A program made the position numbers and the translations under genes. This document shows, in pieces, positions 31,538-40,123 of a stretch of DNA of 64,000 nt. Positions within the stretch are counted from its first letter, which is position 1. Each line of letters begins with the position of its first letter. The notes below the pieces were generated by a model that searched no databases, was not told the DNA's origin, and worked only from the letters and a program-made list of their open reading frames with translations. This stretch comes from Halalkalibacter akibai JCM 9157 (GTDB taxonomy: Bacteria > Bacillota > Bacilli > Bacillales > Bacillaceae_D). The stretch is from contig NZ_BAUV01000001.1 in assembly GCF_000513135.1 (NCBI RefSeq), positions 186,001 through 250,000 on the forward strand, in the 5' to 3' direction.

Positions 31538-32665
31538 GTGGGTGTCCGTTATGAGAAAGCACTAGAAGATTTATTGTGGTTTTCAAGTAAGTTAATAGGA
31601 ACGAAAACATTCTTCGTTAGTCAGATTGAAGAAACGTTTAAGATTATTAAAGTATTTAATCAAAATGGTTGCGATCTGAATGAAGGAATGGAGTTAGAAT
31701 TAAACGATGCATTATGAAGTCTCATTGAAGTTAACGGTCGGGAACCGTTAGTGATTAATGATACAAAGAAAGATGAGCGAGCGAAGGTATTTGATTCAAT
31801 CTATGCGGCAAATGTAGGTTCTTATTTAGGAATGCCTGTTTATTTACCAAACGGCAAACTATTTGGTACAGTTTGTGCGGTTGACCCGAAGCCCTATGCT
31901 TTTACTAAAGAGGAAATGGAAACCATTGAGAGGTTATCTTCGGTCATTTCAGTTATTTTAGAAAATGCCTTTACATCTAGTTACAATGAAGTAGATGATA
32001 AGTTAATAAGACTGGAAAAATTGGCGATGCTTGGCCAATTGTCAGCTGGTTTGGCTCATGAATTACGAAATCCGATGCAGTCAGTTCGAGGTTTTGTTCA
32101 ACTGCTATTCGAGGATCAAAAAGATAATCATTTTCGTGATATTGTTTTAAACGAATTAGATCGAATGAACCAGTTAGTCAGTGATTTCCTACTGGCGACT
32201 CAACCAACAGCTCCGAAAAAAGCAAGTTGTAATGTAACGGATATTGTTTCTGAGACGGTCGAACTTATATCAAATGAAGCAATCTTACATAATATTGAAA
32301 TTTCATTTAGTTATGAGCTAGAAGAACTTACTGTTTATGGCGACCGTGCTCAATTGAAACAAGTTATCTTAAATATTATCAAAAATGGTATTGAAGCAGT
32401 TGGGCAAAATGGCAGAATTCAGATTGATGCTAGGGTATCCTTATCTAAAGAAGAAGTGGTTATCGAAGTTAGAGATAATGGGAGTGGCATTCCATTGTCT
32501 ATTATGGGGAGGATCGGTGAACCATTTTTTTCAACAAAAGATACAGGAACTGGTTTAGGACTATCCATTGCACAACGAATTATGCAAGAACATAATGGTA
32601 GAATTATGTTTGAAAATCAAGATGGTGGTACGAAGGTATCTATTTTACTACCACTTAATCGGTAA
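31538..32665 (+). pseudogene. GAF-domain sensor histidine kinase with in-frame TGA at 31715
   Basis: One reading frame runs from GTG 31538 (after CGGGGG) to 32665 but is interrupted by TGA at 31715-31717. The N-terminal GAF domain (about 130 residues) spans the stop: LELNDAL, stop, SLIEVNGREPLVINDT. Then comes a HisKA domain with the phosphorylated His in LAHELRNPMQS, and an HATPase domain with NIIKNGIEAV, DNGSGIP and GTGLGLSIA. There is no membrane segment, so it is a cytosolic sensor. The stop falls where GAF domains often have Cys. It may be a nonsense mutation, a sequencing substitution, or recoding; see findings. No response regulator is adjacent. Confidence 0.75.
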
Positions 32666-32704
32666 TCATAAAGGATAAAATTTTAGGGTTTGAGGGAGGT
32701 AAGT

Positions 32705-32917
32705 ATGGCATTTCTAAGAAATTGTACACCTGTTCAAGGAATTCTTTTAATCGCTGTTTTTGCCATTGTTATCGCTTTTATCTTATTAGCGACTCAGTCC
32801 TATTTTAGTTACGTAGAGGTAACAGAAGCGGCAAATGGTTGTTTTGATCAAGGGGGTTTCCCAGTTATCGAGAAATCAGGATTTCAATTAATATCTTTTC
32901 AGTGTAATAGGGATTAA
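32705..32917 (+). CDS. Small membrane protein (70 aa)
   Basis: A 70-residue protein with a strong N-terminal membrane helix (about residues 13-35) and a short outside domain with two Cys (NGCFDQGG and FQCNRD), which could form a disulfide outside the cell. ATG 32705 follows GAGGGAGG. It lies 39 bases after the GAF kinase and may be cotranscribed with it. Family not recognised. Confidence 0.7.
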   Translation: MAFLRNCTPVQGILLIAVFAIVIAFILLATQSYFSYVEVTEAANGCFDQGGFPVIEKSGFQLISFQCNRD

Positions 32918-32943
32918 AAAGCGAGCAGTTCGTAATATATTGA

Positions 32944-32990
32944 GGGGGAATCTAAATGGGTGTTTTTAACCTTTTGAGATTCCCCCTTTT
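32944..32990. terminator. Terminator between small membrane protein and chrA
   Basis: Stem GGGGGAATCT / AGATTCCCCC with a 23-base loop and T4 after; convergent genes on both sides. Confidence 0.75.
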
Positions 32991-32999
32991 GCATAGGCA

Positions 33000-34199
33000 C
33001 TAAAACAGCAATGACAAAATCCATCCTCCTAAAGCACCTGTCACTACAATAACCCACGGAGGCAGTTTCCAGAAAACCAACATACTGAATAAGACAGCAG
33101 CAAAAGCGAAGTCTGCCGCAGATAGGATGGAACTAGTCCAAATAGGCTGATAAAGCGCAGCGATTAATATCCCTACTACTGCTGCATTAACACCCATTAA
33201 TGCCCCTTTAATACTCGGGTTACGACGCATTGAATTCCAAAATGGTAAAGTTCCTAAAATAAGTAGAAAAGCAGGTAAAAAGATCGCAATGGTTGCGAGT
33301 AGTCCGCCTTTCCAACCGTTTATCACTGCTCCTATATAAGCGGCAAACGTAAATAACGGACCTGGTACAGCTTGTGCAGCACCATAACCAGCTAGGAACT
33401 GTTCTTCACTTAACCAGCCTGTTGGAACAAATTCTCTTTCAAGTAAAGGGAGTACAACATGTCCTCCACCAAAAACAAGAGCTCCTGCACGATAAAAGCT
33501 ATCAAACATCGCTATCCAATTTAAAGTTGTTGCTTCCCTTAAAATAGGAAGAGCAATAAGTAGCCCGAAAAATAAGGTTAAACAGATGACAGCAAAGCGA
33601 TGTGAAATCGGAAAAGAAGCGTTTTTATCTGTTTGTTCTTCAAGTGTATGATTTCTATAAAGGAGAAAACCAATCAATCCAGCTAAGATAATAATTCCTA
33701 CTTGAGTAAATGCTGTTTGCCACATGAGTGTGACGACCACTGCGAATAACGCGAGCGTTTTCCTGTTCAGATCAGGCGTTAAGTTTTTCGCCATTCCTAA
33801 AATCGCATGGGCAACAACAACGACTGCTACGATTTTTAACCCGTGAATCCAACCAGCTTCTGTAAAACCAAAACTCTGTAAAAGAACAGCAAAAATAATT
33901 AAAGCTATAACCGACGGCAGCGTAAAGCCAAGAAAGGATACAATTCCTCCTAAGACTCCAGCTCTCATCACACCAATCCCGATGCCTACTTGACTACTTG
34001 CCGGGCCGGGGAGGAACTGACAAAGAGCAACTAAATCAGCATAGCTTTTTTCGTTCATCCATTTTCTTCTGCGAACATACTCCTCATGAAAATACCCTAA
34101 ATGAGCAATAGGCCCTCCAAACGATGTAAACCCGAGCCTAGTAGAAATCAATAGGATTTCTACTAACGACTTTAATTTGTTTTGATGGGGATCTGTCAT
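33000..34199 (-). CDS. chrA: Chromate transporter ChrA (two-domain)
   Basis: A 399-residue CHR-family efflux permease with duplicated halves. The first half has TSFGGPIAHLGYF and QFLPGPASSQ, the second FGGGHVVLPLLEREFV and QAVPGPLFTFA, with about ten to twelve hydrophobic segments. Full-length two-domain members export chromate in known cases; other anions are possible. GAAGGTG precedes the ATG at 34199. The single gene is followed by a terminator and preceded by the 52-bp hairpin array. Confidence 0.9.
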   Translation of the reverse strand: MTDPHQNKLKSLVEILLISTRLGFTSFGGPIAHLGYFHEEYVRRRKWMNEKSYADLVALCQFLPGPASSQVGIGIGVMRAGVLGGIVSFLGFTLPSVIALIIFAVLLQSFGFTEAGWIHGLKIVAVVVVAHAILGMAKNLTPDLNRKTLALFAVVVTLMWQTAFTQVGIIILAGLIGFLLYRNHTLEEQTDKNASFPISHRFAVICLTLFFGLLIALPILREATTLNWIAMFDSFYRAGALVFGGGHVVLPLLEREFVPTGWLSEEQFLAGYGAAQAVPGPLFTFAAYIGAVINGWKGGLLATIAIFLPAFLLILGTLPFWNSMRRNPSIKGALMGVNAAVVGILIAALYQPIWTSSILSAADFAFAAVLFSMLVFWKLPPWVIVVTGALGGWILSLLF

Positions 34200-34573
34200 A
34201 ATTACACCTTCTTTTTTATTCGTGTCTTTTGCATTTGTTTATATGTAAAGGTTAAAGGGAGAGAGAAGAGGTGTTCGTTCCACTCCACTAAGAGAAAAAA
34301 GCCTAATCCTTTAAAAGCTGCTTCATTTTAATCAAATGAATACAGTTTCAATAAGCTTTCTCCATACTCTATCTTCCAATTTATCATTTCTATAGTGAAA
34401 AGCAACCTAAAATAGAAACGAGGGAAGTGTAACCTTACTAAACAAACTAGATTAAAAAGACTATAAAATGAACATTAACGGGTGAGAGGGAAGAAAACAC
34501 AGAAGGGAAATTTTCAGTAAAACTACCAGAGGCTTAATACATTTATTAAAACAACAAAATGGTAATTATTTAA

Positions 34574-34834
34574 GGTCTTCCTTGGTTTCATGAAGACTAA
34601 TTCACATAAAAGGAAAGCAAAAAAAGGTCTTCACCAAGTTCATGAAGACCAATTCACCTAATAGGAAAGCAAGAAAAGGTCATCATCAGGTTCATGAAGA
34701 CCAATTCACATAAAAGGAAAGCAAGAAAAGGTCTTCATCAGGCTAATGAAGACCAACTCACATAAAAAGAAAGCAAAAAAAGGCCTTCATAAGACTAATG
34801 AAGACCCAATCTACTCTTATTAATCCTTCAACAG
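34574..34834. repeat. Five 52-bp tandem repeats, each a hairpin
   Basis: Units begin at 34574, 34626, 34678, 34730 and 34782, exactly 52 bp apart. Each contains GGTCTTCAT ... ATGAAGACC (inverted arms) followed by AATTCACATAAAAGGAAAGCAA. The loop and a few arm bases vary. Spacers are not unique, so this is not a CRISPR array. It sits in the 650-bp gap between the chrA start and the M20 peptidase stop; 34200-34573 shows nothing else I can name. Confidence 0.95.
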
Positions 34835-34850
34835 TTCAATGAAGATAGGA

Positions 34851-36506
34851 TTACCTACTCCTAAGAACTCCTTGAATAACCTCGTTTGTAATCATTGGAA
34901 CGATTTCAAAGGAATAAGTTTGCTCCAAGCGCTCGAACTGTTTATGAGCGTCAAAGCCATACGGACCAATGTTTATAACAGGGACATTTATATCTCTAAT
35001 ATCTTGGTAATTGACAAAATGTTTAACGCCCCAACCTGGGTTGTTACTAGTGACTGCAGCAATACCTTGTTCATCGTCACTCAACGCAACAAAACTCATA
35101 TCAGAAATATAAGGGAAGAAGTTTTTCGTTCTGATTGGATAATCGTAACTAGGTTGAACTTTCTTAATCGCTTCATCTAAGGCCTGAATTAAGATAGTTT
35201 CTTTATCGTCTTTTCCAGTTACTTCAATTCTCGGTGAATACAAGGATGAGTAGAACAAGATCATTGCTGGATCTTTATCTGGCATCCACTTCCAAGCTTC
35301 TTCCACAACTTTGGCTGAGAACATTCTAGTGTCTAAGCTAAGATCTTGTTTTAATTCAGCTTTAAAGTTTTCCATATGAACAACGTATACATCCCCATGC
35401 TCTTCTATTAATAGTTGCTGCATTTCCTCGTAAGTCATGACTCGAGGCTTCCAAACGACTTCTTGATAAGGTTGCTTACTAGCTTGGCAATATTGTAGAT
35501 ACCTTTTCTTATATTCATCAAGAGCGTTGGTGAAGGCTAACTCAGCTTGTTGTTTTAACTTGTCCAATACATCTTCTGGAGACCAGGAATGAATGAAGAA
35601 ATTATAATAAACAAAAGCAGAAAGAGCGGTTTGCACGGTATAAGTTGGCTTTAAATCTGTTTGTTTTAAGGAAACCGGTGGAACGGTCGTTTCTCCGAAT
35701 GCTTCATTGCATAACTCAGGGTTATAGTTAATCGTTCTTGTTAGTTCAGCAGCTAAGAAGTTTGGATCAAGCCCTTCAAAACAAGAGCCAACATGAGTTT
35801 CTGCTCCTGTTATGAAAAAGGAGGGAAGTAATTTTCCAACTGTACCTTTGTAGATATAGCGATTTTCGTCACCTTGATAGAGAGGAGAGACGAAATCGGC
35901 GTTAATAGCGGCCACATAATCAAACTGATGCTGTTCTTTAAGTTTTTTTAATTCTTTTAACGCAGATAAAATCCCGTGTGAACCATCTTCTTCATCACAT
36001 TCAATAACAACCATTAAATTGCCTTCCAATTGATCTGGGTGCTTCGAATAATAGTTAAGTAGATGAATATGGCTAGCCACTCCACTTTTCATGTCAAGAA
36101 CCCCGCGGCCAAACAGATATTGGCTTGACTGTAAGTGTGAGGCTACTAGGGGTGGAAGTTCCTCTGATTGAAGAGCTTCCATCAATTCGGCTGGGTTACA
36201 GGCTTTATTTTTAAGATGGTTGAAGTCATCGATTCCAACAGTGTCTAAATGCCCCATTAACAGAACTGTTTTTGGACTTGGTTTCTTCGTTCCTTTTACA
36301 AAAGCAATGACGTTATATCTTTCTTGCTCATCATTAATCGTTTGTTGCTTGATAATATAAGAAGGGTTTTCTTTAAAATAAGGAAAACTAGATAGAAGAG
36401 TATAGATGGCCTGTGCCAGTTCTTTTTCTCCTTCCGTATTAACAATGCTTTCTACTTCGACTAGCTGTTTCGTTAAAAATAAAAGTTCTTCGCGACTATT
36501 TAACAT
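34851..36506 (-). CDS. M20-family peptidase, RocB-like
   Basis: A 551-residue zinc aminoacylase/peptidase of family M20. Metal and catalytic motifs are GHLDTVG, FGRGVLDMKSG, ECDEEDGSHG, NADFVSP and the C-terminal GPYGFDAHKQFERL, all in the RocB-type arrangement. RocB is linked to arginine catabolism in B. subtilis, but there is no roc context here, so the substrate is open. It is longer than simple M20 enzymes because of a large insert between the two catalytic halves. The downstream region is the 52-bp array. AAAGGAGT precedes the ATG. Confidence 0.85.
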   Translation of the reverse strand: MLNSREELLFLTKQLVEVESIVNTEGEKELAQAIYTLLSSFPYFKENPSYIIKQQTINDEQERYNVIAFVKGTKKPSPKTVLLMGHLDTVGIDDFNHLKNKACNPAELMEALQSEELPPLVASHLQSSQYLFGRGVLDMKSGVASHIHLLNYYSKHPDQLEGNLMVVIECDEEDGSHGILSALKELKKLKEQHQFDYVAAINADFVSPLYQGDENRYIYKGTVGKLLPSFFITGAETHVGSCFEGLDPNFLAAELTRTINYNPELCNEAFGETTVPPVSLKQTDLKPTYTVQTALSAFVYYNFFIHSWSPEDVLDKLKQQAELAFTNALDEYKKRYLQYCQASKQPYQEVVWKPRVMTYEEMQQLLIEEHGDVYVVHMENFKAELKQDLSLDTRMFSAKVVEEAWKWMPDKDPAMILFYSSLYSPRIEVTGKDDKETILIQALDEAIKKVQPSYDYPIRTKNFFPYISDMSFVALSDDEQGIAAVTSNNPGWGVKHFVNYQDIRDINVPVINIGPYGFDAHKQFERLEQTYSFEIVPMITNEVIQGVLRSR

Positions 36507-36691
36507 ATGAATACTCCTTTGTAATCCTAATTATAATAAATATAACAGATAAATGGAGTTGTATTGAGTCTATAATCATCGTTTTCTCGACAAAAAAAGC
36601 AACTAGTGTCAGAAAATGTCTGACGATTGTTATAGGAATATACCAACACTTTGCAGAATATTAAGTATATTAGAGGGGAGAGGGGATTTTT

Positions 36692-36943
36692 ATGGAAAAC
36701 ATTAGAGAGTTCACCGTTAAAAACCATTTTTTAGTTGAAATTGATAATCATGCTGTACAGGATGGTGCAGGTAAATTAAAAACATGGAGTTGGGATATTT
36801 ACATTGCTGCCAATGATAAAGCAGAGTATAGAGGAAAAGCATTAGCTCCAGGAAAAGGAATTGAAGTACCTTGGATCACACTCGCAACGGAAAATTATTT
36901 GGAAGAAATGATTGCACATTGTGAAAAAAGAATGCCTCAGTAG
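36692..36943 (+). CDS. Hypothetical protein of the SWSWDIYIAANDK family, copy 2 (83 aa)
   Basis: Paralogue of the 31154 gene, with identical core SWDIYIAANDK and EYRGKALAPGKGIEVPW. The N-terminus differs (MENIREFTVKNHFLVEI). GAGAGGGG lies nine bases before the ATG. An inverted repeat GTCAGA AAATG TCTGAC (36608-36624) lies upstream and resembles sequence upstream of copy 1. A terminator follows. No function can be assigned. Confidence 0.78.
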   Translation: MENIREFTVKNHFLVEIDNHAVQDGAGKLKTWSWDIYIAANDKAEYRGKALAPGKGIEVPWITLATENYLEEMIAHCEKRMPQ

Positions 36944-36966
36944 CCCTAACAATAGGGGCTTTTTTT
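36941..36966 (+). terminator. Hairpin terminator
   Basis: AGCCCTA / TAGGGGCT (one bulge) followed by T7. Confidence 0.75.
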
Positions 36967-36988
36967 GGTTGAGGCAATTTATGACCAA

Positions 36989-37375
36989 TCACTGCAACAC
37001 TTTTTCCAATTCAGCAAACCCCATCACTTTAATGGCCTCTATCTCTTCTTCGGAAAAGCGTTCTTGAAGTAAGGATAATATCTCCTTTTTCTCCTCAGCA
37101 CTCATACCATTTTGAACAGTTGCATACAAATTTAAAAGTTCAGTAAATGTGAATTGTTCTAGGATTAATTCGATAGCCTCTTCCCTAGTAAATGTCTGGC
37201 TAGCACCAGTTAAATTTATCTCTTCTTGTTGGTGTCCAGGTTCAATCACCTCTTTGATTTCAGGTACCGATAATGAATCATCAACATCGTTGTCGGCAAA
37301 ATATAAGCCTAGTCCCCCTGGAATCAGGACACAGATGACTACAAAGATAAAACCAAACACAGCTGCTTTAGTCAT
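36989..37375 (-). CDS. Membrane-anchored hypothetical protein (128 aa)
   Basis: A 128-residue protein with an N-terminal helix (MTKAAVFGFIFVVICVLIPG), an acidic linker and a C-terminal helical domain that looks like two EF-hand-like or SHOCT-like helix pairs (FTREEAIELILEQF, then LSLLQERFSEEEIEAIKVMG). GGAGG lies before ATG 37375. The start overlaps the preceding 44-residue ORF by eight bases, suggesting coupling. I do not recognise the family; the topology suggests an outside or surface role. Confidence 0.65.
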   Translation of the reverse strand: MTKAAVFGFIFVVICVLIPGGLGLYFADNDVDDSLSVPEIKEVIEPGHQQEEINLTGASQTFTREEAIELILEQFTFTELLNLYATVQNGMSAEEKKEILSLLQERFSEEEIEAIKVMGFAELEKVLQ

Positions 37376-37502
37376 AACAGCCTCCAATCAGAGTTGAAGT
37401 TAGTATAAAAGAATGTTCACCGTTTAATAGTGTGATAATTTGTTCTATTAAAAGAAAAACCGCCATAATGACAAGTGAACTTAGTAACAAACTAATAGCC
37501 AT
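37368..37502 (-). CDS. Small membrane protein (44 aa)
   Basis: A 44-codon minus-strand ORF from ATG 37502 after GAGGTGATT. It starts MAISLLLSSLVIMAVFLLIE, one long hydrophobic helix, and ends GGCYD. The last codons cover the ribosome site and start of the 128-residue gene, an arrangement typical of coupled translation. Family unknown. Confidence 0.5.
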   Translation of the reverse strand: MAISLLLSSLVIMAVFLLIEQIITLLNGEHSFILTSTLIGGCYD

Positions 37503-37575
37503 TCTAATCACCTCATAAAGCAGTGTTGTCATTTACGGCTCGTTTCAAACGTTGGAAAAGGGAGGAAGGATACGA

Positions 37576-37683
37576 TTGGAACAAGAAGATGGGAACTTGT
37601 TAAAAGGATTTATTTGGGGTGTTAGTTTAAGTGTTCCTTTCTGGTTATCTTTTTATGGCTGGATAAAATGGTATCTACTTTAA
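37576..37683 (+). CDS. Microprotein, EDGN..KG..WG..LSVP.W family (35 aa)
   Basis: Starts at TTG 37576, seven bases after GGGAGGAAGG. It reads MEQEDGNLLKGFIWGVSLSV then PFWLSFYGWIKWYLL, with one membrane helix. It is the paralogue of the 34-residue gene at 30554. The pattern EDGN-x2-KG-x2-WG-x2-LSVP-x-W is conserved at identical spacing. Function unknown. Confidence 0.72.
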   Translation: MEQEDGNLLKGFIWGVSLSVPFWLSFYGWIKWYLL

Positions 37684-37777
37684 AGTGCTGAACCACTTCT
37701 ATCAAATTTGACAGACATATGGTAAAATACGAGAGATTTATATTGTTCTGGCAAATTATTTTTATTTAGGAGTGGTC

Positions 37778-38791
37778 ATGTTGATCCTAGTCACAGGTGG
37801 AGCTGGGTACATTGGAAGTCATACTTGCGTTGAACTTCTAGAGGCAGGGTATGACATTGTTGTGGTCGATAACTTTTCAAATAGTAAAATGGAATCCATT
37901 GACAGAGTGAAACAAATTACAGGAAGAGATTTTCCTTTTTATCAAGTTGATTTATTAGATCAAGAGGCTCTTGAGCAAGTGTTTAAGGAGCAGAAAATAG
38001 AGGCTGTTATCCATTTTGCAGGTTTAAAAGCGGTAGGAGAGTCAGTCACAATTCCTCTTCATTATTACCACACGAATATAACTGGGACATTAGTTCTTTG
38101 TGAACTCATGAGAAAGTATAATGTCAAAAAAATCGTGTTTAGCTCATCTGCAACGGTTTATGGAATGCCTGAGCAGGTTCCAATTAAAGAAGATTTTCCA
38201 CTTGGAGCAACAAACCCATATGGTCGAACGAAATTAATGATTGAAGAAATATTACGCGACCTTTATATTTCAGACGAAGCTTGGAGCATTGCTTTGTTAC
38301 GTTACTTTAACCCGATTGGAGCCCATATTAGCGGGAGAATTGGTGAAGATCCAAATGGAATTCCCAATAACCTAATGCCTTTTATTACTCAAGTTGCAGT
38401 TGGGAAACTCAAGCAATTAAAAGTGTTTGGTAATGATTATGCGACCGTTGATGGGACTGGCGTGAGAGATTATATCCATGTTGTCGATCTCGCGAAAGGG
38501 CATTTAAAAGCTGTTGAAAAAGTGCTTGAGTCGACAGGGGCTGACGCATACAATTTAGGTACAGGAAATGGATATAGTGTTCTCGAAATGGTCGATGCGT
38601 TTGAAAAAGCGTCAAACAGTCAGGTTCCATATGAAATAGCGCCTAGAAGACCTGGAGATATTGGCGTTTGTTACGCAGATCCTTCTAAAGCTAAAGTCGA
38701 ATTGGGTTGGTCAGCAACAAAGGGGATCGAGGAAATGTGTGTAGATTCTTGGAGATGGCAAAAAAATAACCCAAATGGTTACAGCGAATAA
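37778..38791 (+). CDS. galE: UDP-glucose 4-epimerase GalE
   Basis: Interconverts UDP-glucose and UDP-galactose for wall or exopolysaccharide sugars. It is an extended SDR with the NAD motif TGGAGYIG (residues 6-13) and catalytic S124, Y148 and K152 ([16 protein letters not shown]). Typical GalE features are RYFNPIGAH and [21 protein letters not shown] lies five bases before ATG 37778. There are no gal genes alongside, so it more likely supplies polysaccharide synthesis than galactose use (inference). Confidence 0.95.
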   Translation: MLILVTGGAGYIGSHTCVELLEAGYDIVVVDNFSNSKMESIDRVKQITGRDFPFYQVDLLDQEALEQVFKEQKIEAVIHFAGLKAVGESVTIPLHYYHTNITGTLVLCELMRKYNVKKIVFSSSATVYGMPEQVPIKEDFPLGATNPYGRTKLMIEEILRDLYISDEAWSIALLRYFNPIGAHISGRIGEDPNGIPNNLMPFITQVAVGKLKQLKVFGNDYATVDGTGVRDYIHVVDLAKGHLKAVEKVLESTGADAYNLGTGNGYSVLEMVDAFEKASNSQVPYEIAPRRPGDIGVCYADPSKAKVELGWSATKGIEEMCVDSWRWQKNNPNGYSE

Positions 38792-38796
38792 ATGTG

Positions 38797-38847
38797 AAAA
38801 AGAGGGTATGTTAAAAGGTCAATGATCTTCTAACGTACCCTCTTTTA
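38797..38847. terminator. Bidirectional terminator between galE and FbpA-like gene
   Basis: Long stem AAAAGAGGGTA / TACCCTCTTTT extended inward by GTTAAAAG / CTTCTAAC, T-rich on both sides. Confidence 0.85.
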
Positions 38848-38848
38848 A

Positions 38849-39046
38849 TTACTGTACATGTATGAACTCGCTGCTATACGAGCAGAACGTATATTGGTCA
38901 TTTACCTTGGAACAAATTAAGGATTGAAGCTCTGAATGAGTCGCTTCGTATAATTGACGACCGTCAGGCATTTTAAAGCACTGATGTTTTAGGAGGGTGT
39001 CGATAATTTGTTCCTTATCGAATGCAGCAGGTGTTGTAAAAGACAT
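38849..39046 (-). CDS. Small protein resembling FbpA family
   Basis: A 65-residue protein whose central part, KEQIIDTLLKHQCFKMPDGR then QLYEATHSELQSL, fits the pattern of the short Fur-regulated basic protein A family (two helices around a DGRQLYE turn). The C-terminal extension has two Cys (ICSKV and TFCSY) and is unusual. AAAGGAGTG precedes the ATG. A perfect cre palindrome lies 20 bases upstream, so carbon control is more apparent than iron control. Assignment is moderate. Confidence 0.6.
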   Translation of the reverse strand: MSFTTPAAFDKEQIIDTLLKHQCFKMPDGRQLYEATHSELQSLICSKVNDQYTFCSYSSEFIHVQ

Positions 39047-39066
39047 AACATCACTCCTTTTAAAGA

Positions 39067-39080
39067 TGTAAGCGTTTACA
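39067..39080. promoter_or_regulatory. Perfect cre palindrome
   Basis: TGTAAGCGTTTACA matches the CcpA consensus throughout. It lies just upstream of the minus-strand FbpA-like gene and about 190 bases from the divergent nuclease-like gene. Confidence 0.7.
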
Positions 39081-39267
39081 ATTTCATTTTAGATGAATTG
39101 CACTTCACTGTCAAGATGTGATCAAGCCAAAATTAAATTGTAGACATTACTCATATAAAAAGTAACAATTGGCTATTATTTCTAGTAAAAATTAACTGGT
39201 TTTTTTAGACCGAATATTCAGATTATATAGTATAATAGATAGAGAATTCTTAATGGAGGGATCAGTG

Positions 39268-40083
39268 TTGAAGAAAAAAAGATACTACATACTACTACTG
39301 TTTTTCATCTGTACTCTTCTTTCTACGATATTATATCATTTTTATAATAAGGATACATACATGTGGGAACATCATCCGATTCCATACAAACCAAACGAAG
39401 AATTGATAACGGTTACAACGTTTAACATTCAATATGGAAAAGGAATTGATAATCGCGTTGACTTAAATCGCACGATTGAAACGTTACGAGGATTAGAAGC
39501 TGATATTATTAGTTTGCAGGAAGTAGAAAGGAACAGCTTTCGTTCTTACTTTACCGATCAAGTAACGACCATCGCAAATGCGCTCGGAATGAACGCTGTG
39601 TTTTCCCCTTCTTTAAACTATCCAGGGCTTTATTATGGCAATGCCATTTTATCTAAATATCCAATTGAGGATACAGCTACTATTCCATTTTCAAACCGGA
39701 TTGAAAACCGTACAGCGATGTTAACGAAATTAACGATATCAGAAGAGCAATCCATTTATGTTCTGAATACACATTTAGGCTTAAACCGTTCCGAACGCTT
39801 AGAAGCAATTGACGAAATACATGACAGGTTAAAACGGCTTGATCAACCAATTTTGCTGACAGGCGACCTTAATTCGCTTCCAAAACATGAGGAGTACCGG
39901 GTATGGGAGTCATTATTAACAAAGACCAATAAAGGAATACCCATTCAAACCTTTCATAATCAAGACTGGCAAATTGATTATATTTTTCACAGTTCTGATT
40001 TCATTGTGAAAGAAACGAGGGTGACACAATCGGAAGCATCAGACCATTTCCCAGTTACTGCGTTACTTCTGTTAAAACCATGA
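39268..40083 (+). CDS. Membrane-anchored endonuclease/exonuclease/phosphatase family protein
   Basis: About 271 residues, with an N-terminal membrane helix (about 4-26) and an outward-facing EEP domain. Metal and catalytic motifs are TTFNIQYGKGID, ISLQEVERN, NTHLGLNRSER, LTGDLNSLP, QIDYIF and SDHFPVTAL. It could be a phosphodiesterase, nuclease or lipid phosphatase; the fold does not decide. TTG 39268 is seven bases after GGAGGG. The ATG at 39253 overlaps that site and is less likely. Confidence 0.82.
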   Translation: MKKKRYYILLLFFICTLLSTILYHFYNKDTYMWEHHPIPYKPNEELITVTTFNIQYGKGIDNRVDLNRTIETLRGLEADIISLQEVERNSFRSYFTDQVTTIANALGMNAVFSPSLNYPGLYYGNAILSKYPIEDTATIPFSNRIENRTAMLTKLTISEEQSIYVLNTHLGLNRSERLEAIDEIHDRLKRLDQPILLTGDLNSLPKHEEYRVWESLLTKTNKGIPIQTFHNQDWQIDYIFHSSDFIVKETRVTQSEASDHFPVTALLLLKP

Positions 40084-40123
40084 GCCCGCCCTAACTATGA
40101 AAAGAGTACGGGGCTCATGAGTA

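Noticed and set aside
34574-34834. CRISPR-like array
   Set aside because: The segments between the palindromes are as conserved as the palindromes, with no unique spacers, and no cas genes are near. It is an ordinary tandem repeat.
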